From a virus, in the IMG/VR virus record IMGVR_UViG_3300021438_000047, positions 1-33,909 of that record: a stretch of DNA of 33,909 nucleotides; one strand, written 5' to 3'. This document shows positions 20,125 through 29,335 of the stretch, one piece after another. The notes beneath the pieces were generated by a model that saw nothing but the letters and a program-made list of their open reading frames with translations, searched no databases and was not told where the DNA came from. The number at the start of each line of letters is the position of its first letter. Position 1 is the first letter of the stretch. A program made the position numbers and the translations under genes.

Positions 20125-20388
20125 TTATCTGCTCTCTAGTATGCTTCTGGCATCATCTGGGTAATGACGTTGCATGATTAAATTTACTTTGGTTTCTGTT
20201 ACCGTTTGTCTGCGATCAAGCGTTGTAAGCTCCCCTCGCATGTCTCGCTCAAGTCCACTAAGAGTACCGGTTATATTCTCCAATTTACAATCTATTTTAT
20301 TCCCAATCCAGCCAATAATTCCCATTAACATTAAGACTAAGCCGCCAGTAATAGGGAGAATTATAGTATTAATTACGTCCATCTTCAC
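20125..20388 (-). CDS. Single-span coiled-coil membrane protein (i-spanin or holin candidate)
   Basis: 87 residues. One strong membrane segment near the N-terminus (IILPITGGLVLMLMGIIGWI, about 9-28), then a charged coiled coil (ENITGTLSGLERDMRGELTT) and a basic end. N-in, C-out topology with a periplasmic coiled coil matches an inner-membrane spanin, and XhlA-like haemolysin enhancers have a similar plan. It overlaps the end of the tail-lysozyme gene by 20 bases. ATG 20382 is an alternative start. Confidence 0.6.
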   Translation of the reverse strand: MKMDVINTIILPITGGLVLMLMGIIGWIGNKIDCKLENITGTLSGLERDMRGELTTLDRRQTVTETKVNLIMQRHYPDDARSILESR

Positions 20389-22783
20389 GCTTCCTCATCG
20401 CTTCAGTTTTAATAAAAAGTTTTACCATTTCATCTGCATACCTTTTAGTTGCAGCCCCACCTCTGGCGAGCCCTGCGCGGATAAAATGCCCTGTGTATTT
20501 TGGGTCAGTTAAAAACTTATTAAGGATAATCCCTGCCGCTACACCCGGCAATATTCCTGTTGCCCCGGTTGCCGCAATGCCTCCACCTCCAACCAACAGC
20601 CTGACAAGCTTGTTGCCGTTAGTCGGGTCAGCCATAGCTTTCGATACTGACAGGCCAATAACCCTGGATACATCCCTCATGCCTTTTACTTCTGCTTGAA
20701 TCTTCGCCGCTTCTGACTGCGATCTTCCACCAACATTATTAAAGATTATGTCGCTTTTTTCGCTGCCAATTTTATCTAATGCTGCGGCAAACTTTATCGG
20801 GTGAAAATTACCATCGGCATCAATAGCCTTTGATCTGGCGTCTGCTACTATCTGATGCTTTACATAGTCAACACCGCTTTTCCCGTCACTGGCCTTGCCC
20901 ATCGCATTGGTAAATGTTTTGGTCTGTAGTGGCCCTACAGCATCGCCACCAACTACCTTTTTCATAACTTTGTCGCTGTTGATCTTTCCGGAATTAAATT
21001 GCTTTAAAAATTCGTTTTCCTTGTACGGAACAACCTTTTCAATGTTAGCCTTGTCAGCTTTTCTTAGCGCATCCAACAATTTAGTATTGCCGCTATCTGT
21101 AGCCCATTTGTTAATATCCTGATTAACTGAATTTTGAACCTGGGTGAGCAATCTGTAATCATTGTCACCTAACATGCCGGATGATTTCTTAGCCCGGCGT
21201 GAATACTGGCCTACCATAGATTTTAAGGCCCTTGCGTCATCAAAAGTCAAAGCTTCGTTAGCGCCGCCATCCTGAATCCTTTTAAAAAATGATTCTATTT
21301 TTGAGTCAGGGAACCTTTTTAAAAAGTCTGTTTTGTCCAACAATTCACTGACAGAAGCCTTGGTATTAACCGGTATTATCGGCGCTATATTTGGCGTGTT
21401 ATCAGCAATAACCTTAACTTTGTCATAAAGCGCCTTAACGTGACTTTTGCCTTCCTTCATTTTTTGAGACATTGACTCAAGCACCGCGGGGCCGGTATCC
21501 AAGCCGCCGGGTTTAATGTTTGTCTCTAACTTTGCTGCTGCTTTTCCCAGCGCTTCAGCCTGGCCGATTCTTGCCTCTTTGTTGTGAATAAACGGCAGGT
21601 TATCAACAGTATCATTAACCATGTTTCCGAAGCCGCGCACTCTTGGACTTGCCGAGTTCATCCATCTGTCGATGTTAGTTACCGGGATCCCAAGGCTTGC
21701 CGCCTTATCCAGTGTTGGTGTATTTTTCCCCGCCACACTTGCCATCATATCAGCAATTCCACCACCAGCTTTCGCCAACCCTCTGCCTGCCGCGCCAAGG
21801 CCAAAGCCAATAGCGGATGACTCCCCAGCCCCACCAAGCGTATCGGTTAAAATTCCTGGCAAATCTTCCTTTGTTGACGCGCCAAGAGCCGAAGCGCCGC
21901 CAATCAGGGCGCTTGCCTTCATAAGTCCAGGAATATTTTTTAAGCTCGCACCAGGCATTGGTACAGCGAAAGAACCTGCTACATTACCGATCGAGTAGGA
22001 TGATGGGTTAGCTGTTTCCGCTTCTGTATTCGCCTGCCTTGCTCTGTCACGATAAAATTTGTAATTGGTGTTAAAGTCGCCCTGCCCGCCTTTTAATAAA
22101 TCTCTGAGCGCATAGGTGGCAGCGTCTATCTCGTCTCCGGAATTAAGTGTTGCTCCACTTACTATGCCTTTTAATAAGGATTTTGTAGGGCTTATGTCAG
22201 GCTCATCTGCCGGGCCGCTTTCTGACGGCGTCTCGGCATCCGCAGTAACCCCTTCTTTTATGAAAACCTTGGCGCTAGGGTTGTCTGTTTGCGCTTTTAC
22301 CGCTTCGGCATAGGTATCCGCGTAAATTATCTCACCAGCGTTAGCCGGGATAGTTTCGTCAGCTTGCGCCGTTGGGATAATGAGATTAAGTGCTTTCTCG
22401 GCAAGGCTTGTCCGCTTGGCGTAATCAGGCGCTTTCGGGCGCTCGAACTTGTCAGTAAACGCTTGTGTAGCTGTAGCCACGTCAGGTGCAGACTTTAGCG
22501 CATCCAGGGCCGATTTATGGGTAGTATTAAGCTCGTGCCATAGATAGTCAGCTTGCGTGCTTATATCGTTAGCATCTGAGTTATTTTTAAAAGCAAACTT
22601 GTTAAGTCCCGCTAATCTGGTATTATGCCATTGGGCGAGTCCTCCCGATGTACCGCCATCACCTATAGCGGATGGGTCTAGGCTGGACTCGCCTTCCAAG
22701 TTTCCGACAATACCAGCCGCTTGGTGCGGTTCAAGTCCTTTAGCAGTAAAAAAATCAAGTAAAAATCTTCGCTTATTGTCCAT
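20369..22783 (-). CDS. Large ejection protein with N-terminal tail-lysozyme domain
   Basis: 804 residues. Residues about 5-135 match the phage tail lysozyme domain (PF18013 type): AAGIVGNLEGESSLDPSAIG with the likely catalytic Glu at 30 or 32, GGTSGGLAQWH and a helical remainder. The long middle is helical and the C-terminal part contains a Gly-rich hydrophobic segment (LVGGGGIAATGATGILPGV, about 725-745). A virion protein that cuts peptidoglycan and inserts into membranes fits the injected inner proteins of short-tailed phages (T7 gp16 is the functional analogue). It ends the structural block. Confidence 0.8.
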   Translation of the reverse strand: MDNKRRFLLDFFTAKGLEPHQAAGIVGNLEGESSLDPSAIGDGGTSGGLAQWHNTRLAGLNKFAFKNNSDANDISTQADYLWHELNTTHKSALDALKSAPDVATATQAFTDKFERPKAPDYAKRTSLAEKALNLIIPTAQADETIPANAGEIIYADTYAEAVKAQTDNPSAKVFIKEGVTADAETPSESGPADEPDISPTKSLLKGIVSGATLNSGDEIDAATYALRDLLKGGQGDFNTNYKFYRDRARQANTEAETANPSSYSIGNVAGSFAVPMPGASLKNIPGLMKASALIGGASALGASTKEDLPGILTDTLGGAGESSAIGFGLGAAGRGLAKAGGGIADMMASVAGKNTPTLDKAASLGIPVTNIDRWMNSASPRVRGFGNMVNDTVDNLPFIHNKEARIGQAEALGKAAAKLETNIKPGGLDTGPAVLESMSQKMKEGKSHVKALYDKVKVIADNTPNIAPIIPVNTKASVSELLDKTDFLKRFPDSKIESFFKRIQDGGANEALTFDDARALKSMVGQYSRRAKKSSGMLGDNDYRLLTQVQNSVNQDINKWATDSGNTKLLDALRKADKANIEKVVPYKENEFLKQFNSGKINSDKVMKKVVGGDAVGPLQTKTFTNAMGKASDGKSGVDYVKHQIVADARSKAIDADGNFHPIKFAAALDKIGSEKSDIIFNNVGGRSQSEAAKIQAEVKGMRDVSRVIGLSVSKAMADPTNGNKLVRLLVGGGGIAATGATGILPGVAAGIILNKFLTDPKYTGHFIRAGLARGGAATKRYADEMVKLFIKTEAMRKREDGRN

Positions 22784-23920
22784 TTATTTACCCATTCTGA
22801 ATGGTACGTAACCAGGGCGTGTGCCGCTTGAATCCGACACAGGAACAGCTAAATTATAGTTTGACATACGGTCTTTTATTCTTTTTATGCGAGCGTCATT
22901 TAATGCCTTAGCTTGAGCCAGCAAATCAAGGTTAGGCCCTTCATTGTTGGTTATGTTGGCCTTTGCCTTCTCCATAAACCGGCGCTCATCCGGGGTCGGG
23001 TTTCCTTTCCATAGTTCCATCATTTTAGCCAATTGAGTGTTATACCCAGCTTCAAGCTTTGTTATATTGTCACCACCAGGAAGGATTTTCCGCAAAGTTA
23101 CAGCTGTGTCCGTTCCCATAATTGGGCCGGTTGACGTCACTTTTTGCAGTTTCGCCAGCCCTTCAATCTGATTATTGGTATCGCTTAAGGTGTCAATTTC
23201 TGCTTGGTCAGAGATAGCCCTCTCTTTGCCAGCATCGCTTAATTTATCGGCTCTGGCTTGGTCATGGGTTATTTTGTTCTGTCCTAAAAACATTTCCATT
23301 TGAGTTTTCTGTTTTTCACGCTCAAGGTCTTGCTGCTGCTGACTGGTTATATTGTTGCGAGCCGACCATATCTGTTGCTCCCTTGCCGCTTTTTGCTCAG
23401 GGGTTTCAATGCCACCAGGATTCTGCATGGAAAACCTGCGGTCAAACTCATAACTGTCAGCTGCTCTATCCATGCCTTTAACTGTTACGTCAATCTTAGC
23501 TTTTTCGTTCCGGTCGATGGCATCTTGCCCGGACTTTATTGCTGTTTCGTCACCAGCCTCCAAAGCTGCTTTAAATAGCGGGCTAAATTGCACACCGCTT
23601 GCTTCGGCTTGAGCCGCTATTGCAGAGCCAGCGATTTTTAACCGTTCCTGTTTGCTGCTCGCCTCATCCTGAGCGGCTTGGTTTTTATAGCCGTATTCAG
23701 TGTTAAGCAATGACATACGCCCCTGCTGCTCATCTTTTAAAAGCTGCTGCTGGTGTTTGCGTTTTTCTTCATCGGTCATATCATTCATATATGACATAAC
23801 TCCCGCTTGCATCCCGCTAGTCAAGCCCTTGCCAAGTGTAGGCTGTCCCATCATGCCAGCGCCCATGCTCATAAGGAAACGGGCGAAAGCAGGGTCTCGA
23901 AAAATATTGTCGCTCATCAT
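22784..23920 (-). CDS. Putative internal virion/ejection protein
   Basis: 378 residues, Gln/Ala/Lys-rich and largely predicted coiled coil (EEKRKHQQQLLKDEQQGRMS near 50-70). The N-terminus FARFLMSMGAGMMGQPTLGKG is Gly/Met-rich and could be membrane-active. ATG 23920 overlaps the previous stop (ATGA). The composition resembles internal-core proteins ejected with DNA, and the gene lies just before the tail-lysozyme gene. The role is inferred from position and composition. Confidence 0.65.
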   Translation of the reverse strand: MMSDNIFRDPAFARFLMSMGAGMMGQPTLGKGLTSGMQAGVMSYMNDMTDEEKRKHQQQLLKDEQQGRMSLLNTEYGYKNQAAQDEASSKQERLKIAGSAIAAQAEASGVQFSPLFKAALEAGDETAIKSGQDAIDRNEKAKIDVTVKGMDRAADSYEFDRRFSMQNPGGIETPEQKAAREQQIWSARNNITSQQQQDLEREKQKTQMEMFLGQNKITHDQARADKLSDAGKERAISDQAEIDTLSDTNNQIEGLAKLQKVTSTGPIMGTDTAVTLRKILPGGDNITKLEAGYNTQLAKMMELWKGNPTPDERRFMEKAKANITNNEGPNLDLLAQAKALNDARIKRIKDRMSNYNLAVPVSDSSGTRPGYVPFRMGK

Positions 23921-25020
23921 TTAACTCCAAAAATGCTTGCTTGTTGAACTGCTGAATTTACCGGAGCAACGGGAGTGCTAAAAAGGCCGCTAAATTGTGG
24001 AGCATTAACTGGAACTATTGGCGCTTGTTGCGTAGTAGTCACTGGCAATAAGGTTTTAGGGAATAATCCAGGCTGATTACCTGTGCCAAGAAATGTTTTA
24101 GCATTATTAATAGACTGAATCAGAACATCTTGAGGGATAGGGCCTTTATACTGCGATATGTCAAAATTACTGGCCGATTCAGCTATTTTTGCCGCCATGT
24201 TTTGCGGAGTAATATTGCCCTGTTGAAGCTGAGACTCCCAAAAAGCCTTTCCTTCCGCATCCGGCTCCCTGCCTAAAATCTGCCGGTATACGCCATCAAT
24301 AGTGGTAGGCAGAGATAAGTTTGAGTTTTGCGGATTAAGGCCGTGGATAGCCCCCCAATTCGCTGAATTGACGGGTGCAGAAACTGTCTTGCCAAGCTGG
24401 TCAATAATAGCCTTTTGCTGTGCCGGTAAATTTTTTGCTGTAGTCGCGTCTGGACGTGCGCTTGCTATCTCGGACTGCACAAACTCGGCAAATTTATCTG
24501 CAATCTCATTTCCAAATTGACGCCTGACGGAATCAATTGAATCCCTAGCTTGGGCAATATTGACCGACTGCAAGGCATCCCCTGGCAAATAAGTGTTGCC
24601 CTTCATGCCCTGGTCATAAATGTTTTGCGGATTAAGGAATTGACCCACAAGCTGGCTGCCATTTGCCGCCTTGCTATGTTCTGCCGAACCCTTGTAATAA
24701 TCAATAAGCTTTTGTAACATTTGCTGCTTGTAAGCATCTGTGTACTGACCGCCATAATTAAGCCAGTTTGTACCCGTTACATTCGCATCGCCGCCCGCCT
24801 CAGCCGCGCCTTTCATGTAGACTAAGTCCTGGTTTTGCCCAAGAATCTTAAGTAATTCTGGCGTTACCGGGATATTCCATCCGGTCGAATCAGAATTGAT
24901 GAATTTATCCCATCCCTGATAAGTCCCCCCATTTCCTTTGGCATTACTCGCCAAAACATCGGCCATTGATGGAGCCCATCCTGGCTTTGTTGCAGTTGTC
25001 ATATTGCTAAAGTCTGGCAT
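23917..25020 (-). CDS. Putative ejection protein with a DUF4214-like segment
   Basis: 367 residues, soluble and Gln/Asn/Ala-rich. Residues about 241-270 read IDGVYRQILGREPDAEGKAF followed by WESQL. This is the signature of DUF4214, normally found in secreted bacterial surface proteins, and it is unexpected in a virion protein. The C-terminus is Pro/Val-rich and probably disordered. It sits between the paralogous Gly-zipper proteins and the coiled-coil protein. A virion role is inferred. Confidence 0.7.
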   Translation of the reverse strand: MPDFSNMTTATKPGWAPSMADVLASNAKGNGGTYQGWDKFINSDSTGWNIPVTPELLKILGQNQDLVYMKGAAEAGGDANVTGTNWLNYGGQYTDAYKQQMLQKLIDYYKGSAEHSKAANGSQLVGQFLNPQNIYDQGMKGNTYLPGDALQSVNIAQARDSIDSVRRQFGNEIADKFAEFVQSEIASARPDATTAKNLPAQQKAIIDQLGKTVSAPVNSANWGAIHGLNPQNSNLSLPTTIDGVYRQILGREPDAEGKAFWESQLQQGNITPQNMAAKIAESASNFDISQYKGPIPQDVLIQSINNAKTFLGTGNQPGLFPKTLLPVTTTQQAPIVPVNAPQFSGLFSTPVAPVNSAVQQASIFGVK

Positions 25021-25029
25021 TTTTGTTCC

Positions 25030-26079
25030 TTATTTTGAAAAGTAGCCCATTGCCGCACCAGCAGCGCCGCCTATTACCGCGCCATACACGCCGCCTACGC
25101 TTGCACCTGCACCTGCGCCTGCCATTAACCCGCCTGCCGCCCCCATTAATTTATTGCCCTGCTGAACCGGTGGGGAAGTGTTAATATTGGTAATTGTTTT
25201 CCCCATAGATGCGATTGGCGAAACTAAATCACTGTATCTAGCTAAATTTTGCCACGGCTGCGCTTGGTCAAAGTTAAATCTATTCGTTGCGTCCGTTAAT
25301 TGCGCCTGATCGTATGCCTGCTGCTGATCTCCAGCTGCGCCTTGTACACCAAGTAATGATAGCGGAGTTTTTAATGCTGAATCGAATCCGTTTAACCCCT
25401 GTTCTACCGATTGCAGTTTGTTTCTATCCCCGGCATTAAGAAGGTCTGCTATTATTCCAGCTTGGTTATTTTGCCAGTTATTGCCGAGTTGGATGCCTTT
25501 TAATTTGTTTGTTTGTTGAGTATCATACGCATGACCAAACAAAGAATTGACGGCATTATTTTGGTTAAGGGTATGCGCGTTGTCAGCTATTTGTGCGCCA
25601 AAGCCCTGCACGCCATGTGCGCTTGCAAGATTTTTGCCCACTGAATCTAAAGCCTGTCCGATATTTGCCACTAATGACGGGTCGGTCGTGTTCTGGTACA
25701 TCAGCCGGGTTATCCCAGATGTTGGGTCGGCAAGCGCATTATTGCCAACATAACCGGCAAGCTTCGGCGCTCCCATCTCTCCTATCTGCATTTGAGGGTT
25801 ATAGCCAGCATTACCGCTCAATAATCCGCTAACAAGCCCTGATTGAAACTGAAGCAAGCCTTGAGTGCCGGGTGCGTTTACATAATCGCGTATACCCTTT
25901 AATGCCGCAATCTGATCTGGTGTCTGGTCAGCTACCTGCCCCCATGGGGTGTAGGCTTGATTGCCCAGATTATAAAGCCGCTGAGCCTCGCTCATGTTCG
26001 AGCCAAGGTACGGAATTAATCCCGCCCATGGAGCCTGCTGAACTGTGCTGCTTGTTGTTACCGGGACTTGCGCGGTCAT
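25030..26079 (-). CDS. Structural/ejection protein, paralogue B of a tandem pair
   Basis: 349 residues. The N-terminal part (about 14-75: SEAQRLYNLGNQAYTPWGQV ... DYVNAPGTQ) and a later block with DATNRFNFDQAQPWQNLARY (about 265-285) match the next gene. The C-terminus is an Ala/Gly-rich glycine-zipper stretch (about 310-345) suited to membrane insertion. It starts at ATG 26079, overlapping the paralogue's stop. I read it as an injected or tail-tip protein. The family name is unknown to me. Confidence 0.75.
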   Translation of the reverse strand: MTAQVPVTTSSTVQQAPWAGLIPYLGSNMSEAQRLYNLGNQAYTPWGQVADQTPDQIAALKGIRDYVNAPGTQGLLQFQSGLVSGLLSGNAGYNPQMQIGEMGAPKLAGYVGNNALADPTSGITRLMYQNTTDPSLVANIGQALDSVGKNLASAHGVQGFGAQIADNAHTLNQNNAVNSLFGHAYDTQQTNKLKGIQLGNNWQNNQAGIIADLLNAGDRNKLQSVEQGLNGFDSALKTPLSLLGVQGAAGDQQQAYDQAQLTDATNRFNFDQAQPWQNLARYSDLVSPIASMGKTITNINTSPPVQQGNKLMGAAGGLMAGAGAGASVGGVYGAVIGGAAGAAMGYFSK

Positions 26080-27251
26080 ACACTTGCACCTTTAAAGGTT
26101 GGGGTTATTGAATTACTGATCGCTTGCTTTGTGGTTACATTGTAGTTCGGGTTTATATTTCCTCCACCGCTACCTGTTGAACTGCCTTTTCCGTACAAGC
26201 TAAGCAATAATCCAAGCGCGCTGGTGCCAAGCCCTGCCGCGTTAGCCGCCCCGGATACTTGCGGCATCGTGGAAAATCCCGACTGAACGCTTGAGCCGCC
26301 AAGACCTGCCTGTGAATTTATGATCGCAGCAAATTTGGCTAAAGAATCCCAAGGCTGAGTCTGGTCAAAATTAAATCGGTTAGTAGCATCATCAAGCTGT
26401 GCCTGATTCTGATTGAACTGCTGGCCTCCAGCCGTATTCTGAGCCGCCAAAAGGTCAAGTGGGGCGTTAATAATTCCTGGCAGATGCGATATGGAAGTTC
26501 CTGAAGAAGCTAGGCTGTTAGCACTCGCATTATCCATAATTTGCTGAATAAGTTTTGCTTGGGTAATTGATTGATCTGAACCAATCCCCAATGCGTTAAT
26601 TCGGTTCCCCTCTGCTGTATTGTAGGCATCCTGATACATGCCCCCGGCAGTGTCCGTCATTTGCTTGTCTAAAGCACCTGCGGCCATGCCTTCTGTTTGC
26701 ATGTTTCGAGTAGAACCATACGACCCATCACCTATGGCCTCACGCCTAAGTCCTGGTAAAGTATTGATATTAAATCCCTGTACCTGAGATTGCAGGGCAG
26801 CATCAACATTTTTCCCAAGGTACGGATTAATAATGTCACCGTACATCATCTGGTTAGTTGCTTGCCCAGGGTCATAAAGATTGTTGTTTGTCACCAATCC
26901 GGCCAGCTTGCCAGCCCCTGCATTACCAACCTGCCCAAGAGCGCCCCCGCTGCCAACTTGAGTCATCAGGTTTTTAATGGCATCACTTCCGCTGCTCATG
27001 AATTTTTGAGTGCCCGGCGCGTTTACGTAGTCTCTAACGCCAGTTTGATAGACTATTTGGTCAGGGGTTTGGTTAGCAACTTGACCCCAAGGCGTGTAAG
27101 ATTGCCCACCCAGCGTATTTAAGCGCTGAGCCTCGCTTAATATGTCGCCAAGATATGGAATTGATGAGCCCCACGGAGTATTTGTTTGCGTTTCCGTTCC
27201 CGCTTGCTGCGTTCGTCCGGATACAGTTCCGCTATTTCCTAAGCTGCTCAT
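26076..27251 (-). CDS. Structural/ejection protein, paralogue A of a tandem pair
   Basis: 391 residues. Near the N-terminus SEAQRLNTLGGQSYTPWGQV and DYVNAPGTQ, and later DDATNRFNFDQTQPWDSLAK, match the following gene, so the two arose by duplication. It is longer in the middle (QVQGFNINTLPGLRREAIGD area) and has a shorter, Ser/Gly-rich C-terminus without the strong glycine zipper. Position among the tail and ejection genes indicates a virion protein. The function is inferred. Confidence 0.75.
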   Translation of the reverse strand: MSSLGNSGTVSGRTQQAGTETQTNTPWGSSIPYLGDILSEAQRLNTLGGQSYTPWGQVANQTPDQIVYQTGVRDYVNAPGTQKFMSSGSDAIKNLMTQVGSGGALGQVGNAGAGKLAGLVTNNNLYDPGQATNQMMYGDIINPYLGKNVDAALQSQVQGFNINTLPGLRREAIGDGSYGSTRNMQTEGMAAGALDKQMTDTAGGMYQDAYNTAEGNRINALGIGSDQSITQAKLIQQIMDNASANSLASSGTSISHLPGIINAPLDLLAAQNTAGGQQFNQNQAQLDDATNRFNFDQTQPWDSLAKFAAIINSQAGLGGSSVQSGFSTMPQVSGAANAAGLGTSALGLLLSLYGKGSSTGSGGGNINPNYNVTTKQAISNSITPTFKGASV

Positions 27252-28012
27252 GAAAATAATCCTCGTTGTAGTTCGGCTACTGGCTGCTGTCCAGGAACTA
27301 TTGGCCTTCCGTTTGCAGCCATTGCGTTTTCTTGGGCGGATAAATAACGCTGCAACTGGGTAATCCTTGTTGGGATCTCACTGTTTACGCCAAAGTCTGT
27401 ATTTACCCTCATTGAACCTCCACTATGCTTTGCCGCCCCATCATATCCAAGTCCTTGTCTAAAAATATCGTTGTTAAGCCCACCAAAGCCAACTCCCGCA
27501 TCCCGCTCTGCTTTATATAAATTAGATGTTGCGTTTTTAGGTGCGTTTCTCATGTTGCTTGCCATCGTATCTTGTGACAGCCAAGGCGTGTAATTTTGAT
27601 AAATTCCATTCATCCAATCAGGTAAATTTTGAAAATTTCCAGCATTGCTTTCTTGCTGCATTTGACCAATTGTTATTGGCGACAATCGATTGTAGCCATT
27701 GCCCGTATTAAAAGTCTTCCCTCTGATTTGTCCATTATTGCGCGGCATTCCTGGATTAATTGGTACTCCGAATTTCATTTCAGGAACATAAGGGTCTTTT
27801 GACTCTAAAAGTTGCTGATAATCGAATGGCGAAAAACCATTCTGTTGATTTAAATTTTGATTTGCGCGCTGAACAGTCCCACGTACACCGCCAATTTTAT
27901 TTGTCCCCATGTTTATCTGAGCATCTGAGCCTCCCATATATCCTGGCACAACACCGCCAAAATTACCTTGTTGTTGTGAGCCATTTACACCCATTTGCCC
28001 CATGCTTGACAT
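27248..28012 (-). CDS. Structural/ejection protein (254 aa)
   Basis: The chosen start is ATG 28012, which shares one base with the upstream stop (TAATG). A frame opening further up at 28057 would overlap the neighbour by 46 bases. The 254 residues are Gly/Asn/Gln-rich with little charge, and a PWLSQDTMASNMRNAPKNAT segment near 155-175. Low-complexity composition is shared with the next two genes. No family is recognised. Virion location is inferred from position. Confidence 0.6.
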   Translation of the reverse strand: MSSMGQMGVNGSQQQGNFGGVVPGYMGGSDAQINMGTNKIGGVRGTVQRANQNLNQQNGFSPFDYQQLLESKDPYVPEMKFGVPINPGMPRNNGQIRGKTFNTGNGYNRLSPITIGQMQQESNAGNFQNLPDWMNGIYQNYTPWLSQDTMASNMRNAPKNATSNLYKAERDAGVGFGGLNNDIFRQGLGYDGAAKHSGGSMRVNTDFGVNSEIPTRITQLQRYLSAQENAMAANGRPIVPGQQPVAELQRGLFS

Positions 28013-28917
28013 TAGCCTACCCTCAATGGTTGCGTTACAATGCGTTGCCCTGACCAAACGTTAGCGGGATTATTGATTGCGCCGCCTACTGGTGTTGGAG
28101 CTAATCGGGGTAATGCCGGGTTAAATTCCACCATTGCAGGGGTAGGATTACTTGCGGCGTTGTAGGGTGTTCCGTAAGACTTGTTCCAAGCGCCATTCTG
28201 GCCTGGTATCATTGTCATGGGCGAACCGTTTTGCATATAGATATTGTCTGCAGGGCCGCTGCCAGTACCCAATCGTGGCGTAAAAGCATGATTCATCGCA
28301 CCATTGCCTGATTGTGCATATTGGGCGAAAAGTCTAGCTAGAAGTTGGTTTTGATTTAAAGAGCCTTTGCTGTAGTTAAACGTTGACGTTGATTGCTGAT
28401 TTTGGACATTACCGCCAACATCTTGCCTCATTAAGCTTTGTAAAGGAAAAGGCAATGGTATATTAGGATTATAATTTTGCGCTATTTTCAGATTTGTGGA
28501 CTGCTTAAGCCACGGTGAACCGTCATTTCCTCCACGATATGAATATCCGTTATTTTTTGCCAACGCGTCTAAAAAGTCATTGGTTTTTATGTGGCTCATT
28601 GCTCCAGTCAGGCCTTCTTTTTGAAAGCGCCGTGAACTGCCACCAATGCCTAATGATCGAATGTAGTTTTGAAGCTGCTGACGCTGTAATTCTTGCGGAG
28701 ATATTTGCCCAGGTAGAATTGTTTTAGCCATTGTCGATGGGTTAGTGGGGTCATATGTTCTGCCGAATGTCCCGTCAGCTTGTTTGAATACCTGCCCATC
28801 TCTTAAATTGTACTGACCACCGGCATTCGGCGTGGTAGGCATTCGATTCCATTCTCCAGTATTTGGGTTCTGAGAAAAGCCCCCTGGCGCTGTTGGTGTT
28901 GCTTGTAATAATGCCAT
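28012..28917 (-). CDS. Structural/ejection protein (301 aa)
   Basis: 301 residues, Pro/Asn/Gln/Gly-rich, with repeated short aromatic-Gly phrases (PGGFSQNPNTGEWNRMPTTP at about 10-30; YSYRGGNDGSPWLKQS near 125-140). It has no membrane segment or catalytic motif. It lies directly after the duplicated-domain tail protein. Composition resembles that of other flexible virion proteins. The assignment is by context only. Confidence 0.6.
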   Translation of the reverse strand: MALLQATPTAPGGFSQNPNTGEWNRMPTTPNAGGQYNLRDGQVFKQADGTFGRTYDPTNPSTMAKTILPGQISPQELQRQQLQNYIRSLGIGGSSRRFQKEGLTGAMSHIKTNDFLDALAKNNGYSYRGGNDGSPWLKQSTNLKIAQNYNPNIPLPFPLQSLMRQDVGGNVQNQQSTSTFNYSKGSLNQNQLLARLFAQYAQSGNGAMNHAFTPRLGTGSGPADNIYMQNGSPMTMIPGQNGAWNKSYGTPYNAASNPTPAMVEFNPALPRLAPTPVGGAINNPANVWSGQRIVTQPLRVG

Positions 28918-28921
28918 AATC

Positions 28922-29335
28922 TTATCCTAGAAATTTCCAAGTGGTTGAAACACCTTCGTAATAATAAACGCCGACGCCGGAGCCGGGGTTCCAGTCGGTA
29001 CCGTTTGCGTATCTGACCTCACCGTTTTGGGGAGTGGTGGGCGCTGACGACTGCATCCATAGAGTGACAGAACCTATTGGGTCCCAGGCGTTTTGCAAGG
29101 GCGTCCATTGACTATCCCTGTAGATATATACGCCTTTCCCCCAGGAAGGGTTCCAGTTCTCACCGTCCGCATAGGCAAGATCGCCGTCTCGCGGCTTTGC
29201 CGGTGCAACATGGGTTTGTTCCAGATTATCGCTAGTATGCTGCAAGGCTAACGCAATTTTGTTAAATTCGCTGGTCAGATAGGCAGGGATCGCCGCTGTA
29301 TCAGTTGGCGCCGGTGCAGGTGTGTAATCAACCAT
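28922..29335 (-). CDS. Tail-associated protein with two copies of a small repeat domain
   Basis: 137 residues. Two copies of a roughly 35-residue unit occur: GDLAYADGENWNPSWGKGVY (about 51-70) and GEVRYANGTDWNPGSGVGVY (about 105-124), each preceded by Pro-rich turns and followed by a Trp-containing strand. This aromatic/Gly unit is common in phage tail and fibre accessory proteins. The gene overlaps the nozzle gene by one base (TAATG), so it may attach to the nozzle or fibre. The repeats are seen, the role is inferred. Confidence 0.75.
   Translation of the reverse strand: MVDYTPAPAPTDTAAIPAYLTSEFNKIALALQHTSDNLEQTHVAPAKPRDGDLAYADGENWNPSWGKGVYIYRDSQWTPLQNAWDPIGSVTLWMQSSAPTTPQNGEVRYANGTDWNPGSGVGVYYYEGVSTTWKFLG

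Noticed and set aside
28013-28057. Upstream extension of the 254-residue structural gene
   Set aside because: Would overlap the neighbour by 46 bases, while ATG 28012 gives a TAATG junction typical of this genome.
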